Shown in pieces: positions 1 through 6,079 of a stretch of 6,316 nucleotides of DNA (positions within the stretch are counted from its first letter, which is position 1; the number at the start of each line of letters is the position of its first letter). Under the pieces are notes generated by a model. The model saw only the letters and a list, made by a program, of their open reading frames with translations, was not told the DNA's origin and ran no database searches. The stretch lies in assembly GCA_030452365.1 (NCBI GenBank), contig JAKDMK010000149.1:1-6316 (forward strand), in the 5' to 3' direction. The translations under genes and the position numbers were made by a program. The stretch is from Nitrococcus sp. Lineage in GTDB: Bacteria; Pseudomonadota; Gammaproteobacteria; Nitrococcales; Nitrococcaceae.

Positions 1-444
1 TGGCTGACCAACGCCCAATGGGCGACCTTCGTGGTCATCCTGGTCGATGTTTGGCAGTGGACGCCGTTCATGTTCCTGCTGCTCCTGGCGGGCCTGCTCT
101 CGCTGCCTCGCGAGCCGCTGCTGGCCGCCGCCATCGACGGCGCCGGCCCAGTCCGGGCCTTCTGGAACGTCACCTTTCCGGCCATGGCGCCGATCTCGGT
201 GGGAGCCATTATCATCAGGCTGATCGAGGCCTCCAAGATCATGGAGACGGTCTATGTCATCACCTCAGGCGGCCCGGGCACGTCCACCGAAACCTCCAGC
301 TATTACATCTTCATCCGGGGGTTGCGTGACTTCCAGATCGGCTACGCGGCCGCCCTCTCGATCACCTACCTGGTGATCATGATCGTCCTGCTGACCATCA
401 TCGCCAAGCTCTTGGCAAAAACCCTGATCAAAGCGGAGGTCTGA
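1..444 (+). CDS. Carbohydrate ABC transporter permease, MalF/UgpA type (5' end cut by window)
   Basis: This is the C-terminal 147 residues of an inner-membrane permease of a binding-protein-dependent (CUT1-like) importer; the reading frame is open from base 1. The EAA loop that docks on the ATPase is at window residues 38-60 (E38, then A43-A44, D46-G47 and P60). It is followed by membrane segments around 61-75 and 117-138. The conserved GGPG at 90-93 and the C-terminal layout match the MalF/UgpA side of the permease pair. The stop is 3 bases before the next permease, so the two are translationally close and probably form the heterodimeric channel. The substrate cannot be read from this fragment. 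It resembles sugar/polyol permeases more than the GlpP glycerol permease as I remember it, which is a weak inference. Confidence 0.93.
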   Translation, partial: WLTNAQWATFVVILVDVWQWTPFMFLLLLAGLLSLPREPLLAAAIDGAGPVRAFWNVTFPAMAPISVGAIIIRLIEASKIMETVYVITSGGPGTSTETSSYYIFIRGLRDFQIGYAAALSITYLVIMIVLLTIIAKLLAKTLIKAEV

Positions 445-447
445 GCC

Positions 448-1290
448 ATGGCGCGTGTCTACCCGATCCTCAAGGTCACCGTCATCGTGCTGTGGAGCGC
501 CTTTGTGATTGCGCCATTCCTCTGGGCGCTGACCACCTCGTTCAAGACGGCCAACGGCGTCACAGGCGGCCCGACCTATATTCCGTTTGTCGATTACGAA
601 CCGTCGGCGGCTGCCTGGCAGGGCCTGTTCGGCGGCGGCGGTGGCAGCATCGACATTGCCGGTCCCTTCGCCTCCTCGATGGTGGTGACCCTATCGGCCA
701 GCATCGTCAGCCTCGTGCTCGGCACCCTCGCGGCCTATGGGCTGTCCCGGTTTTCCTACAAGGCCGGCCCCATCGGCAATGGCGACCTGACCTTCTTCTT
801 CGTGTCCCAGCGCATCATGCCGCCGGTGGTGCTTGCCATTCCGTTCTTTCTGATGCTGGGCTGGCTTGGACTGCTCGACACGATTGCTGGCCTGGTCATC
901 GTCTATGTGGCGCTGCTGCTGCCCATCGCCGTTTGGGTGATGGTGGATTTCTTCAACACCATCCCGCGTGAGCTGGACGAGACGGCGATGATCGACGGCT
1001 GCACGCCGTTCGAGACCTTCTGGCGGGTCATCCTGCCAAACTCGGTTCCGGGGCTCGTCGTTGCCGGCATCTTTTGCATCATCTTTGGGTGGAACGACTT
1101 CTTCTTCGCCTTCACCCTCACCTTCACCCAGACCCAGTTGCTGCCGGTGGCCATTGTCTCCCTCAACTCCTCGGTCACGCCCTGGTGGAGCTTATCGGCC
1201 TCGGCACTGATCTCGGTTGCCCCCCTCATCGTCATTGCCTTCTTCGTCGAGCGCTATCTCGACAAGGGCAGCATTGGCGGACGCAAGTAG
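448..1290 (+). CDS. Carbohydrate ABC transporter permease, MalG/UgpE type
   Basis: This 280-residue protein has the usual length and plan of the second permease of CUT1-type sugar importers. Six membrane segments can be seen, roughly at 8-29, 76-100, 115-138, 142-168, 201-222 and 247-267. The EAA coupling motif is at about 175-199 (E175, A180, D183-G184, L196-P197), between segments 4 and 5 as the family requires. The start is well supported: an ATG at 448, three bases after the upstream stop, with GGAGG at 435-439, eight bases upstream. A glycine-rich periplasmic stretch (G62-G66) precedes the second segment. It should pair with the upstream permease and contact one of the two downstream ATPases. 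Assignment to the family is secure; the substrate is unknown. Confidence 0.95.
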   Translation: MARVYPILKVTVIVLWSAFVIAPFLWALTTSFKTANGVTGGPTYIPFVDYEPSAAAWQGLFGGGGGSIDIAGPFASSMVVTLSASIVSLVLGTLAAYGLSRFSYKAGPIGNGDLTFFFVSQRIMPPVVLAIPFFLMLGWLGLLDTIAGLVIVYVALLLPIAVWVMVDFFNTIPRELDETAMIDGCTPFETFWRVILPNSVPGLVVAGIFCIIFGWNDFFFAFTLTFTQTQLLPVAIVSLNSSVTPWWSLSASALISVAPLIVIAFFVERYLDKGSIGGRK

Positions 1291-1297
1291 AGTTGCC

Positions 1298-2365
1298 ATG
1301 ACTTATGTGCTCGACAATCTAACGGTGAAACAAGGCGGCGAGGTCCATCTCGATGGCCTGTCCCTGACACTGCCAAGCTCCGGCGTCGTGACCGTTATCG
1401 GGCGAACCCAGGCTGGCAAAACCACCTTGCTGAAGGTGCTGGCCGGCCTGATTGCACCCAGTTCCGGCAGCTTGACCAGCGGGGGAGAAAATCTGCTCAA
1501 GATTCCGGCGTGGCGCCGGCGGGTCGGCATGGTCTATCAGCAATTCGTCAACTACCCTCATCTGACAGTGCGGGACAACATTACCTTCCCGCTCAAGCGC
1601 CGCGGCATGACAAAGGCGGCCATGGAAGAGAAACTGACCTATGTGACCGAGTTGCTCGGGCTGGCGGCATTTCTCGATCGCCGCCCCGCCGAACTGTCCG
1701 GTGGCCAGCAGCAGCGCGTGGCGCTGGCGCGATCGTTGGTGAAGGACACCGAGGTCCTGCTGCTGGACGAACCACTGGTCAATCTCGACTACAAGCTGCG
1801 CGAGCAGTTGCGGGATGAGTTCAGACGCATTTTCCATGCAAGCGACAACCGTTTGGTCGTCTACGCGACCACGGAGCCCCTGGAAGCCATGATCATGCAG
1901 GGCCAAGTCGTGGTGCTGCACGAAGGCCGCGTGGTGCAGGCCGGGGACTATCGCGAAGTCTATAGCCGTCCCGCCAACACCATGGCGGCGACCATTTTCA
2001 ATGATCCGCCGATGAATCTGTTCGACGCCCGCATCGGCAATGGTCAGGTGCAGTTCGGCCCCGATACCGCTCTGGCGCTGCCGGCCCATTTTGCGGCGCT
2101 TCCGTCCGGCGACTACATCGTCGGCATCCGCGCCAGCGAAGCCACTTTGGGCGATGAGGTCCCCGCGCGGGTGGCGTTGGCCGAGATCAACGGCTCCACC
2201 ACGGTCCTTCACCTCGATCTGCCCTTCGGCAGTCTGGTGCTGGAACGGGACGGCGTCGATCCTCATGCCATCGGCGAGCAGGTCAGGATCAATCTTCCCA
2301 CCGAGCGGTTCTTCGCTTTCGACACCAAGACCCGCAATCTCGCCGCCGCTCCCGCTGGCGATTGA
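1298..2365 (+). CDS. ABC transporter ATP-binding protein, GlpS-like, H-loop histidine missing
   Basis: A 355-residue MalK/UgpC-type ATPase that should power the two upstream permeases at the cytoplasmic membrane face. Walker A is GRTQAGKT at 35-42, the Q-loop is near Q81-Q82, the signature LSGGQ is at 133-137, and Walker B is at 153-158 with catalytic E158. Where the family normally has the H-loop (YVTHDQ), this protein reads YATTEP at 189-194, so the switch histidine is T192. The same substitution is, from memory, characteristic of the GlpS subunit of the rhizobial glycerol importer. A TOBE-like regulatory domain follows from about 240. I chose the ATG at 1298, 7 bases after the permease stop. 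An in-frame start at 1217 would lie inside the permease gene and add non-homologous residues. The Shine-Dalgarno is weak, suggesting translational coupling. Confidence 0.93.
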   Translation: MTYVLDNLTVKQGGEVHLDGLSLTLPSSGVVTVIGRTQAGKTTLLKVLAGLIAPSSGSLTSGGENLLKIPAWRRRVGMVYQQFVNYPHLTVRDNITFPLKRRGMTKAAMEEKLTYVTELLGLAAFLDRRPAELSGGQQQRVALARSLVKDTEVLLLDEPLVNLDYKLREQLRDEFRRIFHASDNRLVVYATTEPLEAMIMQGQVVVLHEGRVVQAGDYREVYSRPANTMAATIFNDPPMNLFDARIGNGQVQFGPDTALALPAHFAALPSGDYIVGIRASEATLGDEVPARVALAEINGSTTVLHLDLPFGSLVLERDGVDPHAIGEQVRINLPTERFFAFDTKTRNLAAAPAGD

Positions 2366-2378
2366 AAGGAACTGTCCC

Positions 2379-3467
2379 ATGGCCCGCATCACGCTCGAAC
2401 GTCTTGGACATGCCTATAATCGCCGCGATGGCACGCCCAACTACGCGCTCCATCCGCTTGACCTGGTGTGGGAGGATGGGGGAACGTATGCTCTGTTGGG
2501 GCCGTCCGGCTGCGGCAAGTCAACCATGCTCAACATCGTGTCCGGTCTGCTGACGCCAAGCGAAGGCCGCGTGCTCATCGATGGCCACGACATGACGGGC
2601 ACGTCGGTGGCGCAGCGCAACATCGCCCAGGTGTTTCAGTTCCCGGTCGTCTATCCGTCCAAGACCGTCTACGAAAATCTAGCCTTCCCCTTGCGCTGTC
2701 GAAATATGGGCAATCGGGAGGTGGATCGGCGGGTCAATGAAATCGCCGAATTGCTCAATCTCGATACCATTCTGCAGCGGCCCGCCAGGAAACTGACGCC
2801 GGACGCCAAGCAGTTGATTTCATTGGGGCGGGGCCTCGTTCGGGATGACGTTGCCGTCATTCTGATGGACGAGCCGCTAACGGTGATCGACCCGCAGCTC
2901 AAATTCCATCTCCGCCGCAAGCTCAAGGATATCAGCGCCCGTCATGGCCATACGCTGGTCTATGTCACCCATGACCAGAACGAGGCCATGACCTTGGCCG
3001 AGCAGGTCATCGTGATGGACAATGGCCGCATTGCCCAGGTGGGGACGCCGCAGGAATTGTTCGAGAATCCGACCCATTCCCACGTCGGGTATTTCATCGG
3101 CTCGCCGTCGATGAATTTCCTTCCCGTGTCGGCCAAGAACGGGAAGCTGAACGTGGCAGGGCAGACGGTGGCCTCGGGCAACGTTGACGGTGGCGATGCC
3201 GATAATCTCGTTCTTGGGATACGCCCGGAATTCGTCGATATCGTTCCGATCAATACCCCGATGTCGCTCCGCGCGAACTTGAGCGAAATTCAGGATTTGG
3301 GAACTTATCAGATTGTCACGGCACGGCTTGGTAATGGCCCCCTCCTGAGAGTGAAAGCGAAGTCTTTCAATGGTGTTGTGGGTCAGGAGATGGCCCTGCA
3401 CCTGGCGCCGGAGTGGATGCGGATATTCTCAGATGGCAAAAGAGTAAATGCTCAAGTTGAGCAATAG
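2379..3467 (+). CDS. ABC transporter ATP-binding protein, GlpT-like, degenerate signature motif
   Basis: A 362-residue MalK/UgpC-type ATPase, the second nucleotide-binding subunit of this importer. Walker A is GPSGCGKST at 41-49, the Q-loop is Q87, Walker B is at 161-166 with E165, and a normal H-loop has H198 in YVTHDQ. The signature position reads LTPDAKQ (139-145) instead of LSGGQ, so it should not close an ATP site efficiently. This resembles the GlpT subunit of rhizobial glycerol importers, which to my recollection has a similar altered signature. The C-terminal third (about 245-362) is the MalK-like TOBE/regulatory region. The ATG at 2379 is preceded by AAAGGA (2365-2370) at 8 bases, overlapping the end of the preceding stop codon. 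It is the last visible gene of the operon; IS debris begins about 110 bases after its stop. Confidence 0.93.
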   Translation: MARITLERLGHAYNRRDGTPNYALHPLDLVWEDGGTYALLGPSGCGKSTMLNIVSGLLTPSEGRVLIDGHDMTGTSVAQRNIAQVFQFPVVYPSKTVYENLAFPLRCRNMGNREVDRRVNEIAELLNLDTILQRPARKLTPDAKQLISLGRGLVRDDVAVILMDEPLTVIDPQLKFHLRRKLKDISARHGHTLVYVTHDQNEAMTLAEQVIVMDNGRIAQVGTPQELFENPTHSHVGYFIGSPSMNFLPVSAKNGKLNVAGQTVASGNVDGGDADNLVLGIRPEFVDIVPINTPMSLRANLSEIQDLGTYQIVTARLGNGPLLRVKAKSFNGVVGQEMALHLAPEWMRIFSDGKRVNAQVEQ

Positions 3468-3574
3468 GACCTGATGCTCCACTCTCCATGCACGAGCGCC
3501 ATCGCATGATCTTCAGTACGAAGGAGCCTTGGACGTCGTTGTCACTCCAGCGGTCTAAACGTCGGCTGGTGATG
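3468..3574. other. Unassigned spacer between ABC operon and IS5 fragment
   Basis: This stretch follows the last ATPase stop and precedes recognisable IS5 transposase homology. It holds no convincing gene, no clear intrinsic terminator and no recognised IS end. An in-frame ATG at 3488 opens a reading frame that runs into the IS5 fragment, but its first 31 codons do not look like transposase. The 11-base word CTGGTGATGGC occurs at 3566-3576 and again at 3590-3600. This puts two LVMA-coding segments eight codons apart at the junction and hints at a small duplication there. Confidence 0.4.
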
Positions 3575-3844
3575 GCGAGCAACCACCATCTGGTGATGGC
3601 CGCCCGTGAGCTCGAAGGGCGCGAGGCCTCACCTTCGGCCGGAGTGATTGACAGCCAGAGCGTCAAAACCACCGAAAGCGGCGGCATACGGGGCTATGAT
3701 GCCGGCAAGAAGATCAAGGGCCGCAAGCGCCATATCGTCACCGACACGCTCGGTCTGATGGTAGGGCTGGTGGCGCACAGCGCCGACGTCCAGGATCGGG
3801 GCGGTGCCGTCAGCGTGCTCCAGTCCATTCGCTCGAGCTTTCCC
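3575..3844 (+). pseudogene. IS5-family (IS1031-group-like) transposase fragment
   Basis: About 88 codons (from roughly 3581) match the middle of IS5-family DDE transposases. The segment has the [10 protein letters not shown] lead-in, then [14 protein letters not shown] with the first catalytic aspartate (codon at about 3650), then [14 protein letters not shown] and TDTLGL. The family normally has about 100 further residues upstream and continues downstream with a second aspartate (ADGGYAG) and the DDE glutamate. Both sides are missing here. The frame ends at a TGA (3845-3847) exactly where homology passes into a different transposase. The nominal 119-codon frame 3488-3847 is therefore a chimera of spacer plus IS fragment, not a functional protein. 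The family call comes from motif recognition; the subgroup is less certain. Confidence 0.85.
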
Positions 3845-3986
3845 TGAAACCCACATCGCCATGGTATTTTGAAACCTTTCTTGCCCAATGCTGGAAGGAT
3901 GGGAACCGCCTCGGCCGGCACCTGTTTCATGACGTCAAGCAGCGTGGCTACACCGGCAGCTTCGCCAATCTGGAGCGCTTGTTGGG
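3841..3986 (+). pseudogene. ISL3-family transposase fragment
   Basis: Read in the frame with codons at 3862-3864 and so on (a different frame from the IS5 piece), this region encodes about 48 residues. They include WYFETFLAQCW, then GNRLGRHLFHDVKQRGYTGS and FANLERLLG. This spacing of aromatic residues, the R-L-GRHLFHDVKQRGYTGS block and the LERLL ending resemble the central helix-turn-helix/insert region of ISL3-family transposases. Nothing upstream or downstream of this segment belongs to the same gene. It is joined to the IS5 piece on the left and cut on the right by the TGTCG end of the Tni transposon at 3987. It has no start codon or catalytic residues of its own. Confidence 0.6.
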
Positions 3987-4014
3987 TGTCGGATTGTACT
4001 TAATTGCGAGAATG
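3987..4014 (+). repeat. Left terminal inverted repeat of the Tni transposon
   Basis: The end starts TGTCGG, and seven bases in comes the first binding-type repeat (3994-4014), whose core is ACTTAATTGCGAGA. It pairs with the reverse complement of the right end: TGTCG, ACTTAA and TGCGAGA are shared at identical spacing. The three preceding bases GGG (3984-3986) also match the other flank in inverted orientation. This is the tniQ-proximal end. Confidence 0.85.
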
Positions 4015-4033
4015 CGCCCGTTCAGGAGCATTG

Positions 4034-4096
4034 CTGCATTTAATTATGAGACGAGCTGACTACATTCGTCTCATAATTGCTGCATAAAAGAGACTC
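4034..4096. repeat. Subterminal repeats and 13-bp inverted repeat, left end
   Basis: A second copy of the end repeat lies at 4034-4054 (CTGCA, then TTTAATTATGAGA). Its last 13 bases (4042-4054, AATTATGAGACGA) recur perfectly inverted at 4066-4078, separated by 11 bases. ATTGCTGCAT is also present twice in direct orientation, at 4030-4039 and 4076-4085, and the second copy runs into a shortened repeat ending in GAGACTC at 4096. The tniQ stop codon (4040-4042) and its last codons lie inside this array. No run of T follows the hairpin in the direction of tniQ, so I read it as paired protein-binding sites rather than a terminator. Confidence 0.65.
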
Positions 4097-4930
4097 TTGT
4101 CGGCGGCTGATCATCTCGCCAACGAAGGTGCCAAATCGTACTCGGTTTGCCCCCATGGTCTGAGACTGAAGGGTCTCCAGCATCTCAAACCCGATCTGCG
4201 TCACACTCCCTACCGCCGCAAGCAGGAAATGCCGCAAGCCAATGGGAAGGATCGGTTTGCCTGCCGAGGGCAGGGGAATATTGTTGTTGGCAACCGTATC
4301 GTCGAAGTCAGGAAAGATAGCACCAAGAACCCGCAGGCGCGGTAGATCATCCGGGTCGACATTTAGAGGCCTGGGAACGCGTCTCATAAGCAGCAGTCGT
4401 GCGAGTTCGCCGGGTGATGCCCAACCGATATTCTCGCCGTTTGCCTCGGCCTGAAACAGCCGCTCTCCATGTTGGATGAGATGTTGACGGTTCGACGGAG
4501 GAAAGGGTGTCTGGTCGTTGTTATCAGCTAGCATCTGATCGCAAAGCGGGCAGTGGAGGCGCCATCCCTCCAATTGGTAGCGACGAATGACGGTGCCCAT
4601 GACCTGCTCGTTCGCACATTTCTGGCAGCGATTGACTGGTTGAACGGCAATCATTCTGTGCGCTATTTTCGGTGCTGCTGCAAAAGTCATGCCCACGATG
4701 GACTGGGGTTTTGACCTGAACATACATGCCAGCCTTGCTGCATCGGCAGGTTTCAACGTTAGATCCACACTCCGTAGGGCGCGCGCTAATGGCAGGCAAT
4801 GCTGGAGCAGGACGAGCGGCGGCACGTCGTAGAACAGAGCGTGTCTTGATATCCATGACGACAGCAACTCGTCGGGCAATGATGGCAGTATCACAGGCAG
4901 CGGTGTGATCGGGCTATCGGCCGGCATCAT
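4040..4930 (-). CDS. tniQ: TniQ family transposition protein
   Basis: A 296-residue protein if started at the ATG whose last bases overlap the tniB stop (ATGA, 4930-4927). A purine-rich AGAGG lies about 10 bases upstream. The N-terminus has the TniQ/TnsD hallmark LPDELLSSWISR at 19-30, and a zinc-binding pattern follows with CQKC at 102-105 and CPLC at 127-130. The C-terminal half is helical and unassigned. In the Tn5053/Tn402 family TniQ is needed with TniA and TniB for transposition, and related TnsD/TniQ proteins act in target selection. Here it is the only intact gene of the element, without functional partners in the window. It also continues in frame from the truncated tniA, so it may be expressed alone or as the tail of a chimera. 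Confidence 0.85.
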   Translation of the reverse strand: MMPADSPITPLPVILPSLPDELLSSWISRHALFYDVPPLVLLQHCLPLARALRSVDLTLKPADAARLACMFRSKPQSIVGMTFAAAPKIAHRMIAVQPVNRCQKCANEQVMGTVIRRYQLEGWRLHCPLCDQMLADNNDQTPFPPSNRQHLIQHGERLFQAEANGENIGWASPGELARLLLMRRVPRPLNVDPDDLPRLRVLGAIFPDFDDTVANNNIPLPSAGKPILPIGLRHFLLAAVGSVTQIGFEMLETLQSQTMGANRVRFGTFVGEMISRRQESLLCSNYETNVVSSSHN

Positions 4931-5917
4931 GCAAATGCGGCCTCTACATCGAACTCCGGTTGCCACTGCTCGATCATTTCGTCTGTGATCTGTTCGTGCC
5001 CACTTACGATGGCCGCGATGGCAAGATCGTTGATCATATGGAAAATGTTGGCCGTAATGCCTTCGGTGATCTGAAGGATCCGCCGCATTGATGCTGGGGT
5101 GAGCACGGAGGGGCGGTGCAGCGGAGTATTGCGCACGATTGACGCCACCAGAGTTTCGAAACCCCGCAACAGGCCAAGGCTCGTCTATTTCTCGCTCTCG
5201 CAACCAAGCTGATTTGTCGAATACGGAATGCAACAGGCAAAGACTTGTCGAAAGTCGGGATGGCGCTTCCATCGTCAGGTAAAAACCGGTGACCATCCGG
5301 GTGCACACATCCATCGCCAGCGTGAGCCAGGGGCGCCCAAGTGGCATCCGGGTCTCTTCGTCTACGACAAAGATGTCGGCTTTGGTATGATCGATCTGGA
5401 CAATCTCGAGCGGACGTTCTGTGCGCAGCGCGCCGGGTGTCGCCGTTGTCGCCTTTATAAGCTTCGAGTCTACCCGCCGCTTTGCGCGCTCTTGCAGGTC
5501 AAAGGAGTCCAGACGAAATTTGATTGTCCGCCAGTTCGGCGCCGCAAGGCCTGCCGAAATGCAACTAACCCGAATTTCTCGAACAAGATGCGAGAAGGTT
5601 GGGCGGTTTGGTTTCAGGTAGAACCCCTTGATCATCGAATGGATGATGCTGTCCCGCTCAGCATCAAGGGACCGGTGCCCTGTCGGCCGGCCGCGCTTGC
5701 GCTGCAGAAGCGACGTTGCGGTTCCGCCTGATCGAAATAGGCCGAGTAATCGATAGGTTGTTGCGCGGCTTACACCAAGCTCAGCGCTCAGCTCATTGAC
5801 ATTTCCGGCGCCTGCCACGCCTTTTTTGCTCTGCAAAAATTCGCGGATCGCGTCGGCTCGCCGACAGGCTTCTTCCCACTCAATATCATCGACGTCATTG
5901 GAATCAATGTCGGTCAT
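4040..5917 (-). CDS. Chimeric open frame: TniA N-terminus, frame-shifted tniB, TniQ
   Basis: From the ATG at 5917 the frame stays open for 625 codons to the tniQ stop. The first ~253 residues are TniA. The next ~76 (from the RNSGGVN segment to about base 4931) are tniB DNA read in the wrong frame, rich in Arg, His, Ser and Pro with no family resemblance. The last 296 are TniQ in its own frame. A gene caller would report a single large transposase. It lacks two of the three catalytic acidic residues, so it cannot be an active transposase. It could make a DNA-binding protein carrying the TniA helix-turn-helix and TniQ domain. Whether it is translated cannot be told from the sequence. Confidence 0.5.
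   Translation of the reverse strand: MTDIDSNDVDDIEWEEACRRADAIREFLQSKKGVAGAGNVNELSAELGVSRATTYRLLGLFRSGGTATSLLQRKRGRPTGHRSLDAERDSIIHSMIKGFYLKPNRPTFSHLVREIRVSCISAGLAAPNWRTIKFRLDSFDLQERAKRRVDSKLIKATTATPGALRTERPLEIVQIDHTKADIFVVDEETRMPLGRPWLTLAMDVCTRMVTGFYLTMEAPSRLSTSLCLLHSVFDKSAWLREREIDEPWPVAGFRNSGGVNRAQYSAAPPLRAHPSINAADPSDHRRHYGQHFPYDQRSCHRGHRKWARTDHRRNDRAVATGVRCRGRICMMPADSPITPLPVILPSLPDELLSSWISRHALFYDVPPLVLLQHCLPLARALRSVDLTLKPADAARLACMFRSKPQSIVGMTFAAAPKIAHRMIAVQPVNRCQKCANEQVMGTVIRRYQLEGWRLHCPLCDQMLADNNDQTPFPPSNRQHLIQHGERLFQAEANGENIGWASPGELARLLLMRRVPRPLNVDPDDLPRLRVLGAIFPDFDDTVANNNIPLPSAGKPILPIGLRHFLLAAVGSVTQIGFEMLETLQSQTMGANRVRFGTFVGEMISRRQESLLCSNYETNVVSSSHN
4927..5169 (-). pseudogene. tniB: tniB 3' fragment (C-terminal helical region only)
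   Basis: About 80 residues match the C-terminal end of TniB, the AAA+ ATPase partner of the TniA transposase. The segment has GFETLVASIVRNTPLHRPS, then RRILQITEGITANIFHMINDLAIAAI and a final DEMIEQW. The Walker A and B region and everything N-terminal are absent. The TGA stop overlaps the tniQ ATG, the standard coupled arrangement. The 5' boundary falls where the sequence becomes tniA, in another frame. The apparent TTG start at 5169 is therefore an artefact of the junction, not a real initiation site. Confidence 0.8.
5158..5917 (-). pseudogene. tniA: tniA 5' fragment (Mu/Tn7 TnsB-like DDE transposase, truncated)
   Basis: About 253 residues of a TniA-type transposase from the ATG at 5917. 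A helix-turn-helix lies around residues 40-62 (VNELSAELGVSRATTYRLL), then a basic KRGRPTGHR linker and a second DNA-binding region. The integrase-core start is at about 172-240: EIVQIDHTKAD with the first catalytic aspartate, then MDVCTRMVTGFYLTMEAPS. Homology stops at EPWPVAGF. The family should continue with the second aspartate (DNG motif), the glutamate and the C-terminal domain, none of which is present. A TTG start at 5980 would add 21 residues but overlaps an end repeat (5952-5972), so I prefer 5917; no strong Shine-Dalgarno is visible for either. A weak TTGAAC at 5975-5980 could be a -35 element. Confidence 0.85.
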
Positions 5918-5951
5918 CTGGCGCGCCGGCTGAGCAAAACGGTACGGCAAA

Positions 5952-6023
5952 AAATTCTCACATAAAGTACAGAGGTTCAAGCCGCACTCTCAGTTTAACT
6001 GCAGCGTCTCAAATTGGATGCAG
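5952..6023 (-). repeat. Subterminal transposase-binding-type repeats, right end
   Basis: Three further copies of the end repeat lie inside the right end, all in the same (minus) orientation: 6003-6023 (CTGCATCC, then TTGAGAC), 5984-6004 (CTGCAGTTAA, then CTGAGAG) and 5952-5972 (CTGTACTTTA, then GTGAGAA). Each has CTG(C/T)A at one edge and GAGA about nine bases later. Together with the terminal copy they make a four-site array, while the left end has two clear copies plus degenerate ones. Unequal arrays at the two ends are usual for TniA/Tn7-type elements. Confidence 0.7.
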
Positions 6024-6051
6024 GGCTAACCCTTTGAATTTTAGACGCACG

Positions 6052-6079
6052 GAGTCTCGCAGTTAAGTGCAGTACGACA
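6052..6079 (-). repeat. Right terminal inverted repeat of the Tni transposon
   Basis: Read on the minus strand this end starts TGTCGTA, and the first repeat (6052-6072, CTGCACTTAA, then TGCGAGAC) begins seven bases in, exactly as at the left end. It is the tniA-proximal end. CCC at 6080-6082 extends the match to the left flank by three bases. Confidence 0.85.

Larger units (their letters stand above)
3987..6079 (-). mobile_element. Internally deleted TniA/TniB/TniQ transposon (Tn5053/Tn402-like, no cargo)
   Basis: The element is about 2.1 kb, with inverted ends TGTCG at 3987 and CGACA at 6079. In the outermost 25 bases the two ends agree at 21 positions. Between them the minus strand carries, in the usual order, a tniA 5' part, a tniB 3' part and a complete tniQ. 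Each end also holds further internal copies of a repeat built on CTGCA, an AT-rich core and GAGA, as expected for transposase-binding arrays in this transposon class. Base composition is visibly more AT-rich than in the transporter operon, consistent with transfer. No resolvase, resistance or Cas gene is present. With the TniA catalytic core and the TniB ATPase core gone, it should be non-autonomous. The matched flanking duplication expected of a simple insertion (5 bp) is not seen. Confidence 0.85.

Noticed and set aside
1217..1297. Upstream in-frame start for the first ATPase
   Set aside because: It would overlap the permease gene by over 70 bases and add a serine/alanine-rich segment absent from the family. 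The ATG at 1298 begins exactly at the conserved N-terminus.
2040..2378. Upstream in-frame start for the second ATPase
   Set aside because: The extra 113 codons are the first ATPase gene read out of frame. ATG 2379 has a good Shine-Dalgarno sequence and begins at the conserved [13 protein letters not shown].
1319..2392. 357-codon open frame on the minus strand opposite the first ATPase
   Set aside because: It lies antisense to a gene with all ABC ATPase motifs. Long antisense frames are expected in GC-rich coding DNA, and the translation shows no domain.
4042..4078. Hairpin as a rho-independent terminator of tniQ
   Set aside because: The stem is AT-rich and no T tract follows on the minus strand. 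The arms are copies of the end repeat, so a binding-site role explains them better.
4524..4856. 110-codon minus-strand frame inside tniQ
   Set aside because: It overlaps tniQ on the same strand in another frame, across the zinc motif region. It is a shadow of the TniQ codons.
5228..5731. 167-codon plus-strand frame opposite tniA
   Set aside because: It is antisense to clear TniA homology and lacks any recognisable domain.
3987..6079. CRISPR-associated or Tn7-like guided transposon, suggested by TniQ
   Set aside because: No Cas gene, CRISPR repeat or TnsC/TnsA gene is present. The gene order and TGTCG ends fit an ordinary TniA/TniB/TniQ element.
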